DNA from: Calidifontibacillus oryziterrae
Lineage (GTDB): Bacteria; Bacillota; Bacilli; Bacillales; Bacillaceae_J
DNA length: 64,000 nt
Direction: 5' to 3'
Assembly: GCF_000331575.1 (NCBI RefSeq)
Contig: NZ_ANOK01000005.1
Coordinates: 62,001-126,000, forward strand
This document shows positions 29,712 through 38,673 of the stretch, in pieces; within the stretch, counting starts at the first letter, position 1; every line of letters starts with the position of its first letter. The position numbers and the translations under genes were made by a program. The notes under the pieces were generated by a model. The model ran no database searches. It saw only the letters and a list, made by a program, of their open reading frames with translations, and had not been told where the DNA came from.

Positions 29712-30087
29712 TCAATCCTCACTCAACATTTTATCTAACTCCGTAGAAACCTGGTCTATATCATTATTTGTACTTTCAGAAATCTTAACTCTTTCACGAA
29801 TTGTGTCAACAGATTTCCTTGATGATACTGGCAGCCCCTTCGTGTCTGGTGTACATATTTCCTATTGCCGAATCCTTCACATCTTCATATCCAGTTTCCT
29901 CATCGTGAACAACCTCTTGGCTAACAAGGGATGTATCACCACCTGTTGTCTTTACCTCGAAAGTTTCTTTTGGACTGATATCAGCATTCCGATTTGCTTT
30001 TTCCTTTTTGTTCAGCAACACATACACAGCTACGCCAAGAATCAAGGCAACTCCAATAAACCCTAAAACTTTTTTCACAGCAATCAA
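29712..30087 (-). pseudogene. Small single-span membrane protein, frameshifted (set A)
   Basis: The frame from 30087 encodes an N-terminal span (KVLGFIGVALILGVAVYVLL), a basic stop-transfer and a polar tail, and ends at 29806 after 93 codons. In another frame, open from about 29855, sequence TPDTKGLPVSSRKSVDTIRE, then KISESTNNDIDQ and VSTELDKMLSED, runs to a TGA at 29712, only 2 bp before the next gene. Its acidic LDKMLSED ending resembles IDKLFDELKD of the neighbouring HNH-like protein. A one-base deletion near 29830-29860 best explains this; the undamaged protein would have about 125 residues. The start overlaps the upstream gene by 4 bp. Confidence 0.65.
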
Positions 30088-31781
30088 TCCTTCAATTCAT
30101 CAAACAACTTATCAATATCGTCAAATGTATCCTGTATAGATTCATCAGTTGAACAGTTTGCTCTGATGTTCTCGACAGACTCCGCCATAACAGTTGCTGC
30201 TGCGACATGAAGGTCATGAATGTCAGTTGCCAATGTTACCTTGGTGTGTTCAAGTTTTACCTCATTTACAACCTGGACTTTATGTTGAAGATTTAAAATC
30301 TCATTGCCTTTTTTAATTTGGGCATCAATATTTTCTGCCTTCAAACTTTTTTCAATCTGTTTTTCAATAAGGTTTATCGCAATAGCACCAATAATACCAG
30401 CAACTACTGCTCCAAGGAAGATGCCCAAAATATTCGCCAGGCTACCGAGCAGAGGGATTTCAAACGCAAAAATAGGAATTGTCATCAGACCTTTTTCAAT
30501 GACCTCTCCAAGTAACAACGCACCTGAACCAGTTAAACCAGCAATAATTATTTTACCAACTTCAAGAAGGAGACGACCAACAGGCTTTCCTTTATTGACA
30601 GGGTTCTTAATATAGTTGACAGCATCCTTAAGTGATTTCCATCCCTGTTTTAGCAACATCCACATCTTCTTAATCGTTCCGAAAATAGGTCCGATAATTG
30701 CGGTTGCAACTGTACTGAAAACAGTGTTCCCTGCGTTAATCAGATGCGTTTTCATTTTTCCGATGAAAGAGTGAATTGCCTCTTTCAAACTGTCAAGAAG
30801 GGTATCTAAGCCTTTCTTTACAGACTTAAACCACTTAACCAACTTAGCAATGATTTCTCTAACTAACTCAGCAAGCAGCTGCATAAGTACTGCCCGGAGT
30901 GCTTTCCCACCAATACGGAAAGCCTCTTCTTTTTGAGACTTTTTGCCAGACTCGATGGATTTCTGTTCTGCCTCTCTTTTCTGTTTCTCGTACTCTTCAC
31001 GAGCTTCAGCATCTTTCTGACGCATTTTTTTATCATCTTCATCACTGATGTCAAATATCTCATTAGGCTTTTGACCATTAGCGTTTGGATTATCAAGCCA
31101 CTCGGTTGTTGGCTTGTCACCCTTTGAACGATTAAGGCTCGAATCCATTTCGTTAAGGTTTGCCTCACTATTAGCAAAGGCGATTTGTTCCTCTTTTGTC
31201 ATGTGAGCGTTAGCCGCCGGGTCTCTAATAATTTCTGCTGCCGATACAGTGTGATCCATATCCGTGTGTTTCTCAGCAGAACCACATGGTCGGTCATCAT
31301 CAAATGGTTTTCTTGCACCTTTAACCAATGTAGCTTCCTTTTTTTCAGTTCTAGTCGTATGAGTTACAACATTTCCATTTTCGTCTTTTACGAAATTGGA
31401 CTGCCAATCATCGTAACGTTCTTGATAATCAATTTTTGTATTATGTGTTGCAATCTTTCCGTTTGCAAAATTTTCTGTGGTTTGAATATGTGCTTCGTTC
31501 CTTAAATCAAGGTGGAGACCATTATTTTCTTTAATGAAATCTTCTCCGGCGGTAACAGCAACTTGATTCAGAAACTGTTCCCAAACAACATCCATAATGA
31601 CATTCCCAAGGTTGTCTGGATTGCCAAGCTTCTCTTTTTCCTCTGCCAAGAATTGCATATCAGCCAGTTCTTCTTCCAATTGGCTCTGAAGTTTTTCTTC
31701 CAGTTCATCTAAGTCAAATGATTCAAAGGAAACATCATCATATTCTTCTTTTATATTTAATATCGCATTATCCTTTGCCAT
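30084..31781 (-). CDS. Membrane protein with HNH-like motif (set A, candidate effector)
   Basis: 565 residues from the ATG at 31781 (AAGGGGGT 9 nt upstream; a TTG at 31805 lies before that site). The acidic N-terminus is followed by a soluble part with an HNH-like pattern: Asp-His in DMDHTVSAAE (about 174-183), a middle Asn in EANLNEMD, and SLNRSKGDK (about 215-223), which recalls the NL...CNxxKgd end of HNH nucleases. A charged helix (about 245-290) leads to several hydrophobic or amphipathic segments (about 290-318, 350-372, 403-430, 435-472; for example LGIFLGAVVAGIIGAIAINLI), and the tail is acidic. I know no named family. Nuclease activity is inferred from a motif only. It is the first intact gene of set A and overlaps the next by 4 bp. 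Confidence 0.8.
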   Translation of the reverse strand: MAKDNAILNIKEEYDDVSFESFDLDELEEKLQSQLEEELADMQFLAEEKEKLGNPDNLGNVIMDVVWEQFLNQVAVTAGEDFIKENNGLHLDLRNEAHIQTTENFANGKIATHNTKIDYQERYDDWQSNFVKDENGNVVTHTTRTEKKEATLVKGARKPFDDDRPCGSAEKHTDMDHTVSAAEIIRDPAANAHMTKEEQIAFANSEANLNEMDSSLNRSKGDKPTTEWLDNPNANGQKPNEIFDISDEDDKKMRQKDAEAREEYEKQKREAEQKSIESGKKSQKEEAFRIGGKALRAVLMQLLAELVREIIAKLVKWFKSVKKGLDTLLDSLKEAIHSFIGKMKTHLINAGNTVFSTVATAIIGPIFGTIKKMWMLLKQGWKSLKDAVNYIKNPVNKGKPVGRLLLEVGKIIIAGLTGSGALLLGEVIEKGLMTIPIFAFEIPLLGSLANILGIFLGAVVAGIIGAIAINLIEKQIEKSLKAENIDAQIKKGNEILNLQHKVQVVNEVKLEHTKVTLATDIHDLHVAAATVMAESVENIRANCSTDESIQDTFDDIDKLFDELKD

Positions 31782-31847
31782 ATATTCTTTACCCCCTTTT
31801 AACAATTGTTATTTATTCATTCAAAAATTTTTTTGTATCAAGAGATT

Positions 31848-32021
31848 TTAACTTTCATAAAAATCTATCCCTGTTTCAAAGAAGTCCGAAAAGAATTCGG
31901 ATTTCAAAAAGCGAAAGAACTTATCTGAAGAATATGAATAAAGCTGAGACAATAGCAACATCGTATTTGCTGTAGCAACATTTTCTTTCTCATGGTATCT
32001 CTGGAAATAATGAATCTTCAT
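31848..32021 (-). pseudogene. N-terminal stub of an uncharacterised, possibly nuclease-like protein
   Basis: ATG at 32021 with GAGGAG upstream, encoding MKIHYFQRYHEKENVAT, then ANTMLLLSQLYSYSSDKFFRF and a stop at 31848 (57 residues). I recall this kind of N-terminus from longer uncharacterised proteins of defence-like loci, some described as PD-(D/E)XK nuclease-like, so it is probably a truncated gene. It begins 2 bp after the preceding frame ends. The function is uncertain. Confidence 0.5.
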
Positions 32022-32023
32022 AA

Positions 32024-33005
32024 CTATTTATCTCCTCTTTTTTTCTTTCCGTAGTTCTTTGGGAAGTAATCCTTCCCAAGTAGCCAAACACACTGGTCAA
32101 TTTGCTTCAGGTTATATTTATCCAAGCCATAAAAGGCACGGAAATCAATCAGTATACCTTTGAATTTAATATAGGCCTTCAAATCGTCATCTTGGAAATC
32201 CGAGAAACTATCACGATTCCTAAAATAGCGAAGCACCTCATCAACGTAGCTGTCATAAATCGGATAATCAAGTGGATTGTGATGGCTACAATACTTTGTG
32301 GCAAAAGAGTAAAAATTCTTCTTTGTATCACCGATAGTTACATACTGGATATCTCGAACTAGGGTAACATCACCAGCTTTATGTCTTGAATCAATATCCA
32401 GAGTACATATGTGCTTAGCCACCGGATAGATTGAGAAAATATTCGTACTATAAAAGTCGTTAAGCGTTGATGCCTTCAAAAGAACATCGATAATGTCTGT
32501 ATTCTTCGGGCATATCTCAAAGAACAGTTTATTAAGTGCATTCTCCTGCAGGTGGTAGTTCTCAAGACCATCCCACTTAGCAAGATAAAACTCTACCTGC
32601 TCAATTGATGGATCAGGAACATCAACATCCATTTTCTTTTTACGAGTATATGTACGATTAGCAGTATTCTCCTGTTTGTGCATTGATGGCTCGGCAATTC
32701 AATCAGAAGCTAAGAATAAACGGAACCTCCTTAGATGAGACAAGTAACTATTAACAAGTGATTTAACATTGCCGGTCAAGTTCTCAGAAAGAGCCTGTCT
32801 TAATAAATTCTTCGCCTCATTCTCGAAATCACTAGCAGTCACTGCATTCCAGAACAGGGCCTTTGCTTCCTTTTCTCCAAAGATAGAAGGTATCTACATA
32901 AGCAGTATTGATTGTTGCATTTGAAATACTCTGGCTATGCAGGAAGTTTCTATATAAAGCACGCAATTCATCATATGGTAAAGCTATCATTTTATTAATA
33001 TCCAA
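32024..33005 (-). pseudogene. Uncharacterised island protein, broken by a frameshift and a stop
   Basis: The frame starts at a TTG (33005) 8 nt after AAAGGAG and reads LDINKMIALPYDELRALYRN to DTFYLWRKGSK. A one-base insertion in GGCC near 32858-32862 moves the rest (ALFWNAVTASDFENEAKN, SYLSHLRRFRLFLASD) to another frame, which then meets TGA at 32699-32701. The same frame continues as the 219-codon piece beginning at 32683, which has no ribosome site, through FYSFATKYCSHHNP and YPIYDSYVDEVLRYF to 32024. With both lesions repaired it is one protein of about 325 residues. I know no function for it; the layout suggests a DNA-related role only by neighbourhood. Confidence 0.75.
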
Positions 33006-33058
33006 AGTCAAATCTCCTTTACCCGATACCACTTAATCTTTCAAGCCACTTCAATTAA

Positions 33059-34267
33059 TCATTTTAAAAAATATTTACTCGTCGTTTTTATATTAAATAA
33101 TTCTTCTTTGTCTTTTTCTGTTAACAAATCATCCGGATGTTTAATAGAATCCTGAATCCAATTAGCCTTATCCATAGCCCATTCATATTCATCTGTTGTT
33201 TCATCCAGCTCAGCAGAAATGTATTCCTTTATTAGTTTCGAGTAAAAATAGTTTATCGAGTTAGTCAGCAAATCCTTGGTTCTTTTATGTTCCTTTTCTC
33301 TTCGCTTCCTGAGTAATTCCCGATCCCGTTCTTCTATCAATCTTCTTTCTTCCTCTAGGATATGTGCCTTTTCTTCTTCATCAATGATTGACGGAAGTGA
33401 AAATATGTATAAGAACACCTTTCTTAATAAATCTTCAGGTGTCATAGTTTGCGTTTGTTTTATTAATTTTTCATGCTTTCCCCATTTACGCCAATACAAC
33501 TTATAACCTACTTCAACATTTACTTTTCCTATTGTTTCATACTTAAATGTGTTGTAACGTGAATAGTCTTTATCCTCTGGCGATAATGTGACTTTTTTAC
33601 AAGGGAGTCTAAATTTCAAACTGACTGTATACTTTTTATACAATACTTGTATTTCATCATATTTACTAACGACTTTTGCTCCAGCCATTTCAAGTGCTTT
33701 AAATAAACTATCAATGAAAGGTAAAACTTCTGGAATGATTTCACCCGAAGCAGAATTAATTCTTAATTTATCCTCTCTATATGATTGCGTTTTTCTGCGG
33801 TATTCCACTATTTCCTTATGGGGTATATTGGATAAAGTCTTATTAACCTTTAATGAGTTGTATATTTTAGTTAATTTTTCTTGGTCAGATTCTAGGTCAA
33901 GAAAATAGGACAGCTTTTCCTTTTCTATCTTCTTTGTGGGTGAAGAAGCGCTCTTTTCTGCAGGGGGGCTACTGGACTTTTTTTCATTTACTGCAACTGT
34001 TATTTTTTTAGGTACCTTTGCAATTTGTTTTTTAGCTGTTTCAATGACAACTATTCGGTTATCATTTGGATTTGGTAGTGGCTGTTGGACTGGCTTCTCA
34101 TTCCCCAAATGTAAACTGCTCCAATAAGATGCTGTAGGTAATGGAATATCATTGCTAGTACATGTATTTTTCAATTTATTATAGAGTACATTTAACTCTT
34201 TAGCTGTTTTAGTGGTACCAATAGTCCATAGCTTTTCATATAAATCTTTTCTCGAGATTGATAGCAT
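33059..34267 (-). CDS. Uncharacterised protein with HTH-like N-terminal domain
   Basis: 402 residues from the ATG at 34267 (GAGAGGG at good spacing). The first 60 residues, ISRKDLYEKLWTIGTTKTAK followed by NDIPLPTASYWSSL, match a widespread SRkeLYe.vWs...K.C....iP.P..gYW motif that looks like a helix-turn-helix. A Pro/Lys-rich linker (about 85-125) leads to a beta-rich middle (KYTVSLKFRLPCKKV) and a long charged helix (EEERRLIEERDRELLRKRRE). Proteins of this type are common in mobile islands but uncharacterised. It is the first gene on its strand after the IS1634 element. Confidence 0.72.
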   Translation of the reverse strand: MLSISRKDLYEKLWTIGTTKTAKELNVLYNKLKNTCTSNDIPLPTASYWSSLHLGNEKPVQQPLPNPNDNRIVVIETAKKQIAKVPKKITVAVNEKKSSSPPAEKSASSPTKKIEKEKLSYFLDLESDQEKLTKIYNSLKVNKTLSNIPHKEIVEYRRKTQSYREDKLRINSASGEIIPEVLPFIDSLFKALEMAGAKVVSKYDEIQVLYKKYTVSLKFRLPCKKVTLSPEDKDYSRYNTFKYETIGKVNVEVGYKLYWRKWGKHEKLIKQTQTMTPEDLLRKVFLYIFSLPSIIDEEEKAHILEEERRLIEERDRELLRKRREKEHKRTKDLLTNSINYFYSKLIKEYISAELDETTDEYEWAMDKANWIQDSIKHPDDLLTEKDKEELFNIKTTSKYFLK

Positions 34268-34469
34268 GATTTTCCCTCTCTTTATCCTTTGTTTCATTTT
34301 ATATCTACAAAAGTTTTCGGTCAATTTGATACTCGGGTCTTTGACAGTTGCATAAGGAAAAATCTCTGAAAGCCTTGATATAGGCTTATTTTTTTGTCTT
34401 TTTTACCTTTTTATATATCGCACCTTATCGCACTGTGTTATAATATAAGGAAAGAGAGGTGATATTTGT

Positions 34470-36206
34470 ATGAGACTCAAGGTGACCAAGTCCAAAAATG
34501 CAGCTTCACTTTATGTAATAAAATCTGTTTATAACAGTAAGACTCAATCAAATTCTTCAGTGATTGTAGAGAAACTCGGAACCGAAGCTGAACTCAGAGA
34601 AAAGTTAAATGGACAGGATCCTTATGAATGGGCTAAAAAATACATTGATGAATTAAATCAAAAGGAAAAAGAACTCAAACGTGAAGTTATTGTTAAGTAT
34701 AATCAATCAAAATTGATCGAAAAAGACAAACAACGTTCTTTTAATGGTGGTTATCTCTTCTTACAAAAAATCTATCATCAGCTGGGGTTACACAGAATTT
34801 GCCAAGAAATATCTAGCAAGTATAAGTTTGCCTTTAATCTTGATTCTATTCTGTCAAGATTGATTTACGGCAGAATCCTATATCCGTCTTCAAAACTAAA
34901 TACCTGCCAACAATCAAAGAGATTGTTAGAACAACCTGACTTCGAATTGCAGCATATATACAGAGCATTGGAAGTGATTGCTAAAGAAACGGATTTCATA
35001 CAATCCGAGCTTTACAAAAATAGTTTGGCTCTATCCAAACGGAACGACCGTATTCTTTACTATGATTGCACAAATTACTTTTTTGAAATCGAACAGGATG
35101 ATGGTCTCAAACAATACGGCTTCGGCAAAGATCACAAACCTAATCCGATCATTGAGATGGGTTTATTTATGGACGGGGATGGTATCCCTCTTGCTTTTAG
35201 TATTCATAGTGGCAATACCAATGAACAAACAACCCTCAGGCCCTTGGAAGAAAAAATCCTCAAAGACTTTGAACTATCAAAGTTTATTGTCTGCACAGAT
35301 GCCGCCGGACTATCATCAACGGAAAATCGAAAATTTAACAATAAAAAAAGTCGGGCATTCATTACAACCCAGTCTGTCAAAAAGTTAAAAAAACATCTAA
35401 AAGAGTGGGCACTCGACACTTCAGGCTGGCATCTTGCGGGAACTGATAAAACGTATGATATCGAAATACTCGTTCAGGATGAAATGACTTATGAAAAATA
35501 TAAAGGCGAAACCTTTTTCAAGGAACGTTGGATTAAGGAGGATGGTCTCGAACAGAAACTTATTGTTACCTATTCTTTAAAATACCGAGATTATCAGAGA
35601 CAGATTAGAAAGAGGCAGTTAGAACGTGCCATAAAACTGATTCAATCTAGGCCATCCGACATTATGAAAAAAAATCAAAATGATTTTAAACGGTTTATTT
35701 CTCCTACTAATATTACAGATGATGGCGAAATAGCGGACAAAGTCATATACCGACTGGACGAACAAGCCATTGCAACAGAAGAACTCTATGATGGTTTTTA
35801 TGCAATATGTACGAACCTAGATGATGATGCTTCAGCCATTACAAAGATCAACCACAGACGTTGGGAAATTGAAGAATCTTTTAGGATGATGAAAAGCGAG
35901 TTCAAAGCCAGACCTGTTTACTTAAGTCGAGATGACAGGATACAAGCACATTTCACTACATGTTTTCTGGCGTTAACGCTTTTCAGATATCTTGAAAAAA
36001 GGTTAGGAGAAAAGTTTACAAGCCATGACATTGTTACTGGTTTAAGAGAGATGAACTTTTACTCAATTCCAGCCGAAGGCTATATACCAACCTATACAAG
36101 AACAGATTTGTCGGATGCATTACATGAGGCATTCGGTTTCAGAACGGATTATCAGATCGTCAGTACTAAACTGCTAAAAAAAATTTTTAAAGACACAAAG
36201 AAATAA
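34470..36206 (+). CDS. IS1634-family (IS4-related) DDE transposase
   Basis: 578 residues, full length. Catalytic-domain landmarks include YYDCTNYFFE and FGFGKDHKPNPIIEMGLFMDG-type sequence (first Asp), FIVCTDAAGLSS (second Asp) and INHRRWEIEESFRMMKSEF (Glu in the YREK-like motif). GAGAGGTGAT precedes the ATG. It is the only insertion sequence in the window that looks intact and so could move. Confidence 0.95.
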   Translation: MRLKVTKSKNAASLYVIKSVYNSKTQSNSSVIVEKLGTEAELREKLNGQDPYEWAKKYIDELNQKEKELKREVIVKYNQSKLIEKDKQRSFNGGYLFLQKIYHQLGLHRICQEISSKYKFAFNLDSILSRLIYGRILYPSSKLNTCQQSKRLLEQPDFELQHIYRALEVIAKETDFIQSELYKNSLALSKRNDRILYYDCTNYFFEIEQDDGLKQYGFGKDHKPNPIIEMGLFMDGDGIPLAFSIHSGNTNEQTTLRPLEEKILKDFELSKFIVCTDAAGLSSTENRKFNNKKSRAFITTQSVKKLKKHLKEWALDTSGWHLAGTDKTYDIEILVQDEMTYEKYKGETFFKERWIKEDGLEQKLIVTYSLKYRDYQRQIRKRQLERAIKLIQSRPSDIMKKNQNDFKRFISPTNITDDGEIADKVIYRLDEQAIATEELYDGFYAICTNLDDDASAITKINHRRWEIEESFRMMKSEFKARPVYLSRDDRIQAHFTTCFLALTLFRYLEKRLGEKFTSHDIVTGLREMNFYSIPAEGYIPTYTRTDLSDALHEAFGFRTDYQIVSTKLLKKIFKDTKK

Positions 36207-36231
36207 AAAAAGTACGCATTTTTTCAGATAT

Positions 36232-36279
36232 AAAAAAAGCTTGGACTCCACTGTTTTCAAGGGTTACCAAGCTTTTTTT
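36232..36279 (+). terminator. Terminator inside the IS1634 element
   Basis: AAAAAAAGCTTGG pairs with CCAAGCTTTTTTT around a 22-nt loop just after the transposase stop. Confidence 0.8.
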
Positions 36280-36367
36280 CTTATATAACTGTCAAAGATG
36301 GGATTATAACATTTTTAACATGCAAAATGAAGGTGAAAATGGCTTTAAATCAACATTTCCAGCAGAT

Positions 36368-36721
36368 TTAGAACACTCCTTTCGATGATTTTTGAATAGC
36401 CTTTGGTTGCTGAATTGACAACCCTTCTAGCAGCCAGCGGAGGGTCTGTTGGAAAAGTTTACGTACTTCATTTTCATCTTTAGGCCACTGAAGTTTTCCG
36501 TTATCCAAACGTTTATAAAGCATGGCAAAGCCATCCCCATCAAAATACAAACATTTGTAACGGTCTTTACTCCATCCAGAAAATAAAAATATAGAATCAC
36601 CATAAGGATCCAGATCAAAAGAATCCTGAATCAGTGTGGCAAGCCCATCAATACCCTTTCTCATATCCGTTTTACCACAAATAATATAAATATTTTTCAC
36701 GCTCGTAAAATCGTGTCTCAT
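36368..36721 (-). CDS. tnpB: IS66-family accessory protein TnpB
   Basis: 117 residues with the family's ICGKTDMRKGIDGLATLIQ and the block FLFSGWSKDRYKCLYFDGDGF (the usual [21 protein letters not shown]). It belongs to an IS66 element, where it is needed with TnpA and TnpC. The start overlaps the end of tnpA by 4 bp. The main transposase TnpC that should follow is absent: 64 bp after the stop comes the end of the IS1634 element. The element is therefore defective. Confidence 0.92.
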   Translation of the reverse strand: MRHDFTSVKNIYIICGKTDMRKGIDGLATLIQDSFDLDPYGDSIFLFSGWSKDRYKCLYFDGDGFAMLYKRLDNGKLQWPKDENEVRKLFQQTLRWLLEGLSIQQPKAIQKSSKGVF

Positions 36722-36912
36722 AGATGTTTCAACTCCCTCATAACAGTTTGGATTATGCGCTCATCTACGCCGTTGAAGAAGGAGATTTCTGTGGTTGCCG
36801 TCTTAATCATGCAAGCCGGTTTTGAGGAAAGCGCTGCTGAATTAATTGGAGAAGTATTTTTATCTTCAGTTTGTAATGTAACGGGGACGATGGTTAATAT
36901 TTGTTGCGGCAT
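36718..36912 (-). CDS. tnpA: IS66-family accessory protein TnpA (short)
   Basis: 64 residues. The C-terminal half, ACMIKTATTEISFFNGVDER and IIQTVMRELKHL, matches the end of IS66 TnpA, which closes with a beta hairpin and a helix. AAAGGAGGTG precedes the ATG. The usual N-terminal helix-turn-helix is absent, so it is either a short variant or a truncated copy. Confidence 0.65.
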   Translation of the reverse strand: MPQQILTIVPVTLQTEDKNTSPINSAALSSKPACMIKTATTEISFFNGVDERIIQTVMRELKHL

Positions 36913-37060
36913 AGAAAAACACCTCCTTTAATTGATACATGTATCGTACCAAAGGGGTGCTGTTGATTTGTATGCGTTGTTTGAATGGGGGCTTACAGTA
37001 AATCAAACATATCTGTTTAAACTATCTAAGAAAAAAGGGTTTACTTTACATTATTTTTTA

Positions 37061-37810
37061 CTATGCATAACCTTTTGACTCTGGATCAGATTTTCTACAA
37101 AGATATACCTTGAACCGCCTTGCCTGCTGATATTTAGTAAATTCCTCTGTCATGATAATGTCCCCTGCATTCTCTCTGACTGCCAGTAATCGATCTTGGT
37201 CATAGACTATTTCAATGGACATCCATCCAAAAAAACGGAAGGCATTTTCATGCATTCGGATAAGATCCGTTGCCCGAAACGGCCGGTCTAGCCACTCTAC
37301 ATATTTGTATCTTGAGTGGGCTAGCACAAATCCAATGAAATAAAGCCGCGTGTACGTTCCATCCGTTGTGGGAATCCTTTTTTGCCCAAAATCCACCTGA
37401 ATCTGCTGCCCCATAGGAAGTTCAGGAACTGCACTAAACTCCCTTTCGGAAGTGATTTTTGGAATATGATAGGTTTCCCTTAGCTCATTTACATAATTCC
37501 TTACTGTCCCTTCGGTGATAATGCTAACGTTTAGTTTTTCCTCTAGCCAATCAAATACCTGTGCTCCCGACAAATCAGGATGTTCCTTGAGCCACCCCAA
37601 AATCTTTTCCCGAAAAGGATCATGCTTTTTACTTCTACTTTGTAGAGAGATGACAAATAGGTAAAATTCGTCTGGTGTCATTTTTCCATAGTCTATTACC
37701 CTATTTCTAGAAATCTTTAATTTTCTGGCAATCGCACTGTTAGAAAACCCCTCACTGCGAAGCCTATGAATCTCGTTGTAGATTATATTTTTCCACTTCC
37801 TATTCCTCAC
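37061..37810 (-). pseudogene. istA: IS21-family transposase IstA, C-terminally truncated
   Basis: 249 residues compared with about 400-520 for the family. N-terminal helix-turn-helix (EGFSNSAIARKLKISRNRV), the catalytic-core start PMGQQIQVDFGQKR (first Asp) and DRLLAVRENAGDII are visible. The frame ends at KSDPESKGYA, where intact proteins continue ESKGKIE with the catalytic Glu region, so it is cut at that point. Repeated CTTATTTGT sequences at 37864-37905 look like the IS21 left end. No istB follows. Confidence 0.88.
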
Positions 37811-37943
37811 TTTCCATAGACTACTTCAAGTATATAGAAAGTGTGTAAATTAAGGTAAACTGTTGAGTCTTATTTGTCGAATTCTGTTTACCCTTATTTG
37901 TGGAAAACTGTTACTTCTAGTTTAACGTTTACAAGCTTTAAAC

Positions 37944-38434
37944 AAAACTCGAATCAAAGTAATGAATCAAGATAAAAAGCATTATAACAAGTTAAAGAAA
38001 TACTGGAAGCTCCTCCTAAAAGATCAATCAAAAATTGATTATACCAATACCATCGTTGCTTTAGAAAGTTAATGCGTGAAATAGATATCATTCATTATTT
38101 AATAAAGCTTGACCCAGAATTAAAAGCCTCATATGAGCTACATCATGACGTGCGATACTGCATGAAAAACAAGGACTTTGAGCTTCTGAAGAAGGCTTTA
38201 GTTAACGAATATAAGAGCGTTTCTAGCTATATGAAAACGGCCATCAATACAATTAGGAAATACATAAACTATGTGGGGCACACCCTTACATACGATTATA
38301 ATAACGGTGTTTTAGAAGGTATTAATAATAAAACTAAAGTAATTAAGCGAATCGCATTTGGTTATAGATGTTTCTACCATTTCAAAAATCGGATTCTCAT
38401 TACCCAAAATTTAGCGACAATAAAAAGAGCTTAG
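37944..38434 (+). pseudogene. ISL3-family transposase, C-terminal fragment with frameshift
   Basis: From about 37944 the frame KTRIKVMNQDKKHYNKLKKY to IVALES ends in TAA near 38070. A second frame continues as MREIDIIHYLIKLDPELKAS and YDYNNGVLEGINNKTKVIKR to the end at 38434, the typical ISL3 C-terminus (EG.NNKIKVIKR). The first two thirds with the catalytic Asp residues are missing and there is a frameshift near 38065. Confidence 0.85.
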
Positions 38435-38673
38435 AGGAAATAAACAACCTCTAAGCTAATTGATTACATTTTACCGGCTAATGTCAATAAAATTATTCAC
38501 CAACACCATTTAACAAAGAATCTGAATTAATAAAGCAAACGGCTTTTTATACTTGTTTTAATATAAGAAGAACATAATTAAAAAACTATGTCTCCATATT
38601 TGTTAACAGCTATTGCAACAGGAGTACGCAATTCTTTTCGAAGAATTAGTAAATATAAATAACTATTAATAAA

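Larger units (their letters stand above)
34333..36303 (+). mobile_element. Complete IS1634-family insertion sequence
   Basis: Imperfect terminal inverted repeats of about 28 bp: the left end contains TCTTTGACAGTTGCATAAGG and the right end, on the other strand, TCTTTGACAGTTATATAAGA. Between them is one transposase gene and an internal terminator. I could not find a clear target-site duplication next to the ends. Confidence 0.8.

Noticed and set aside
34333-36303. Target-site duplication of the IS1634 element
   Set aside because: The flanking bases (GATAC on the left, TTATAAC on the right) do not match, so I do not claim one.
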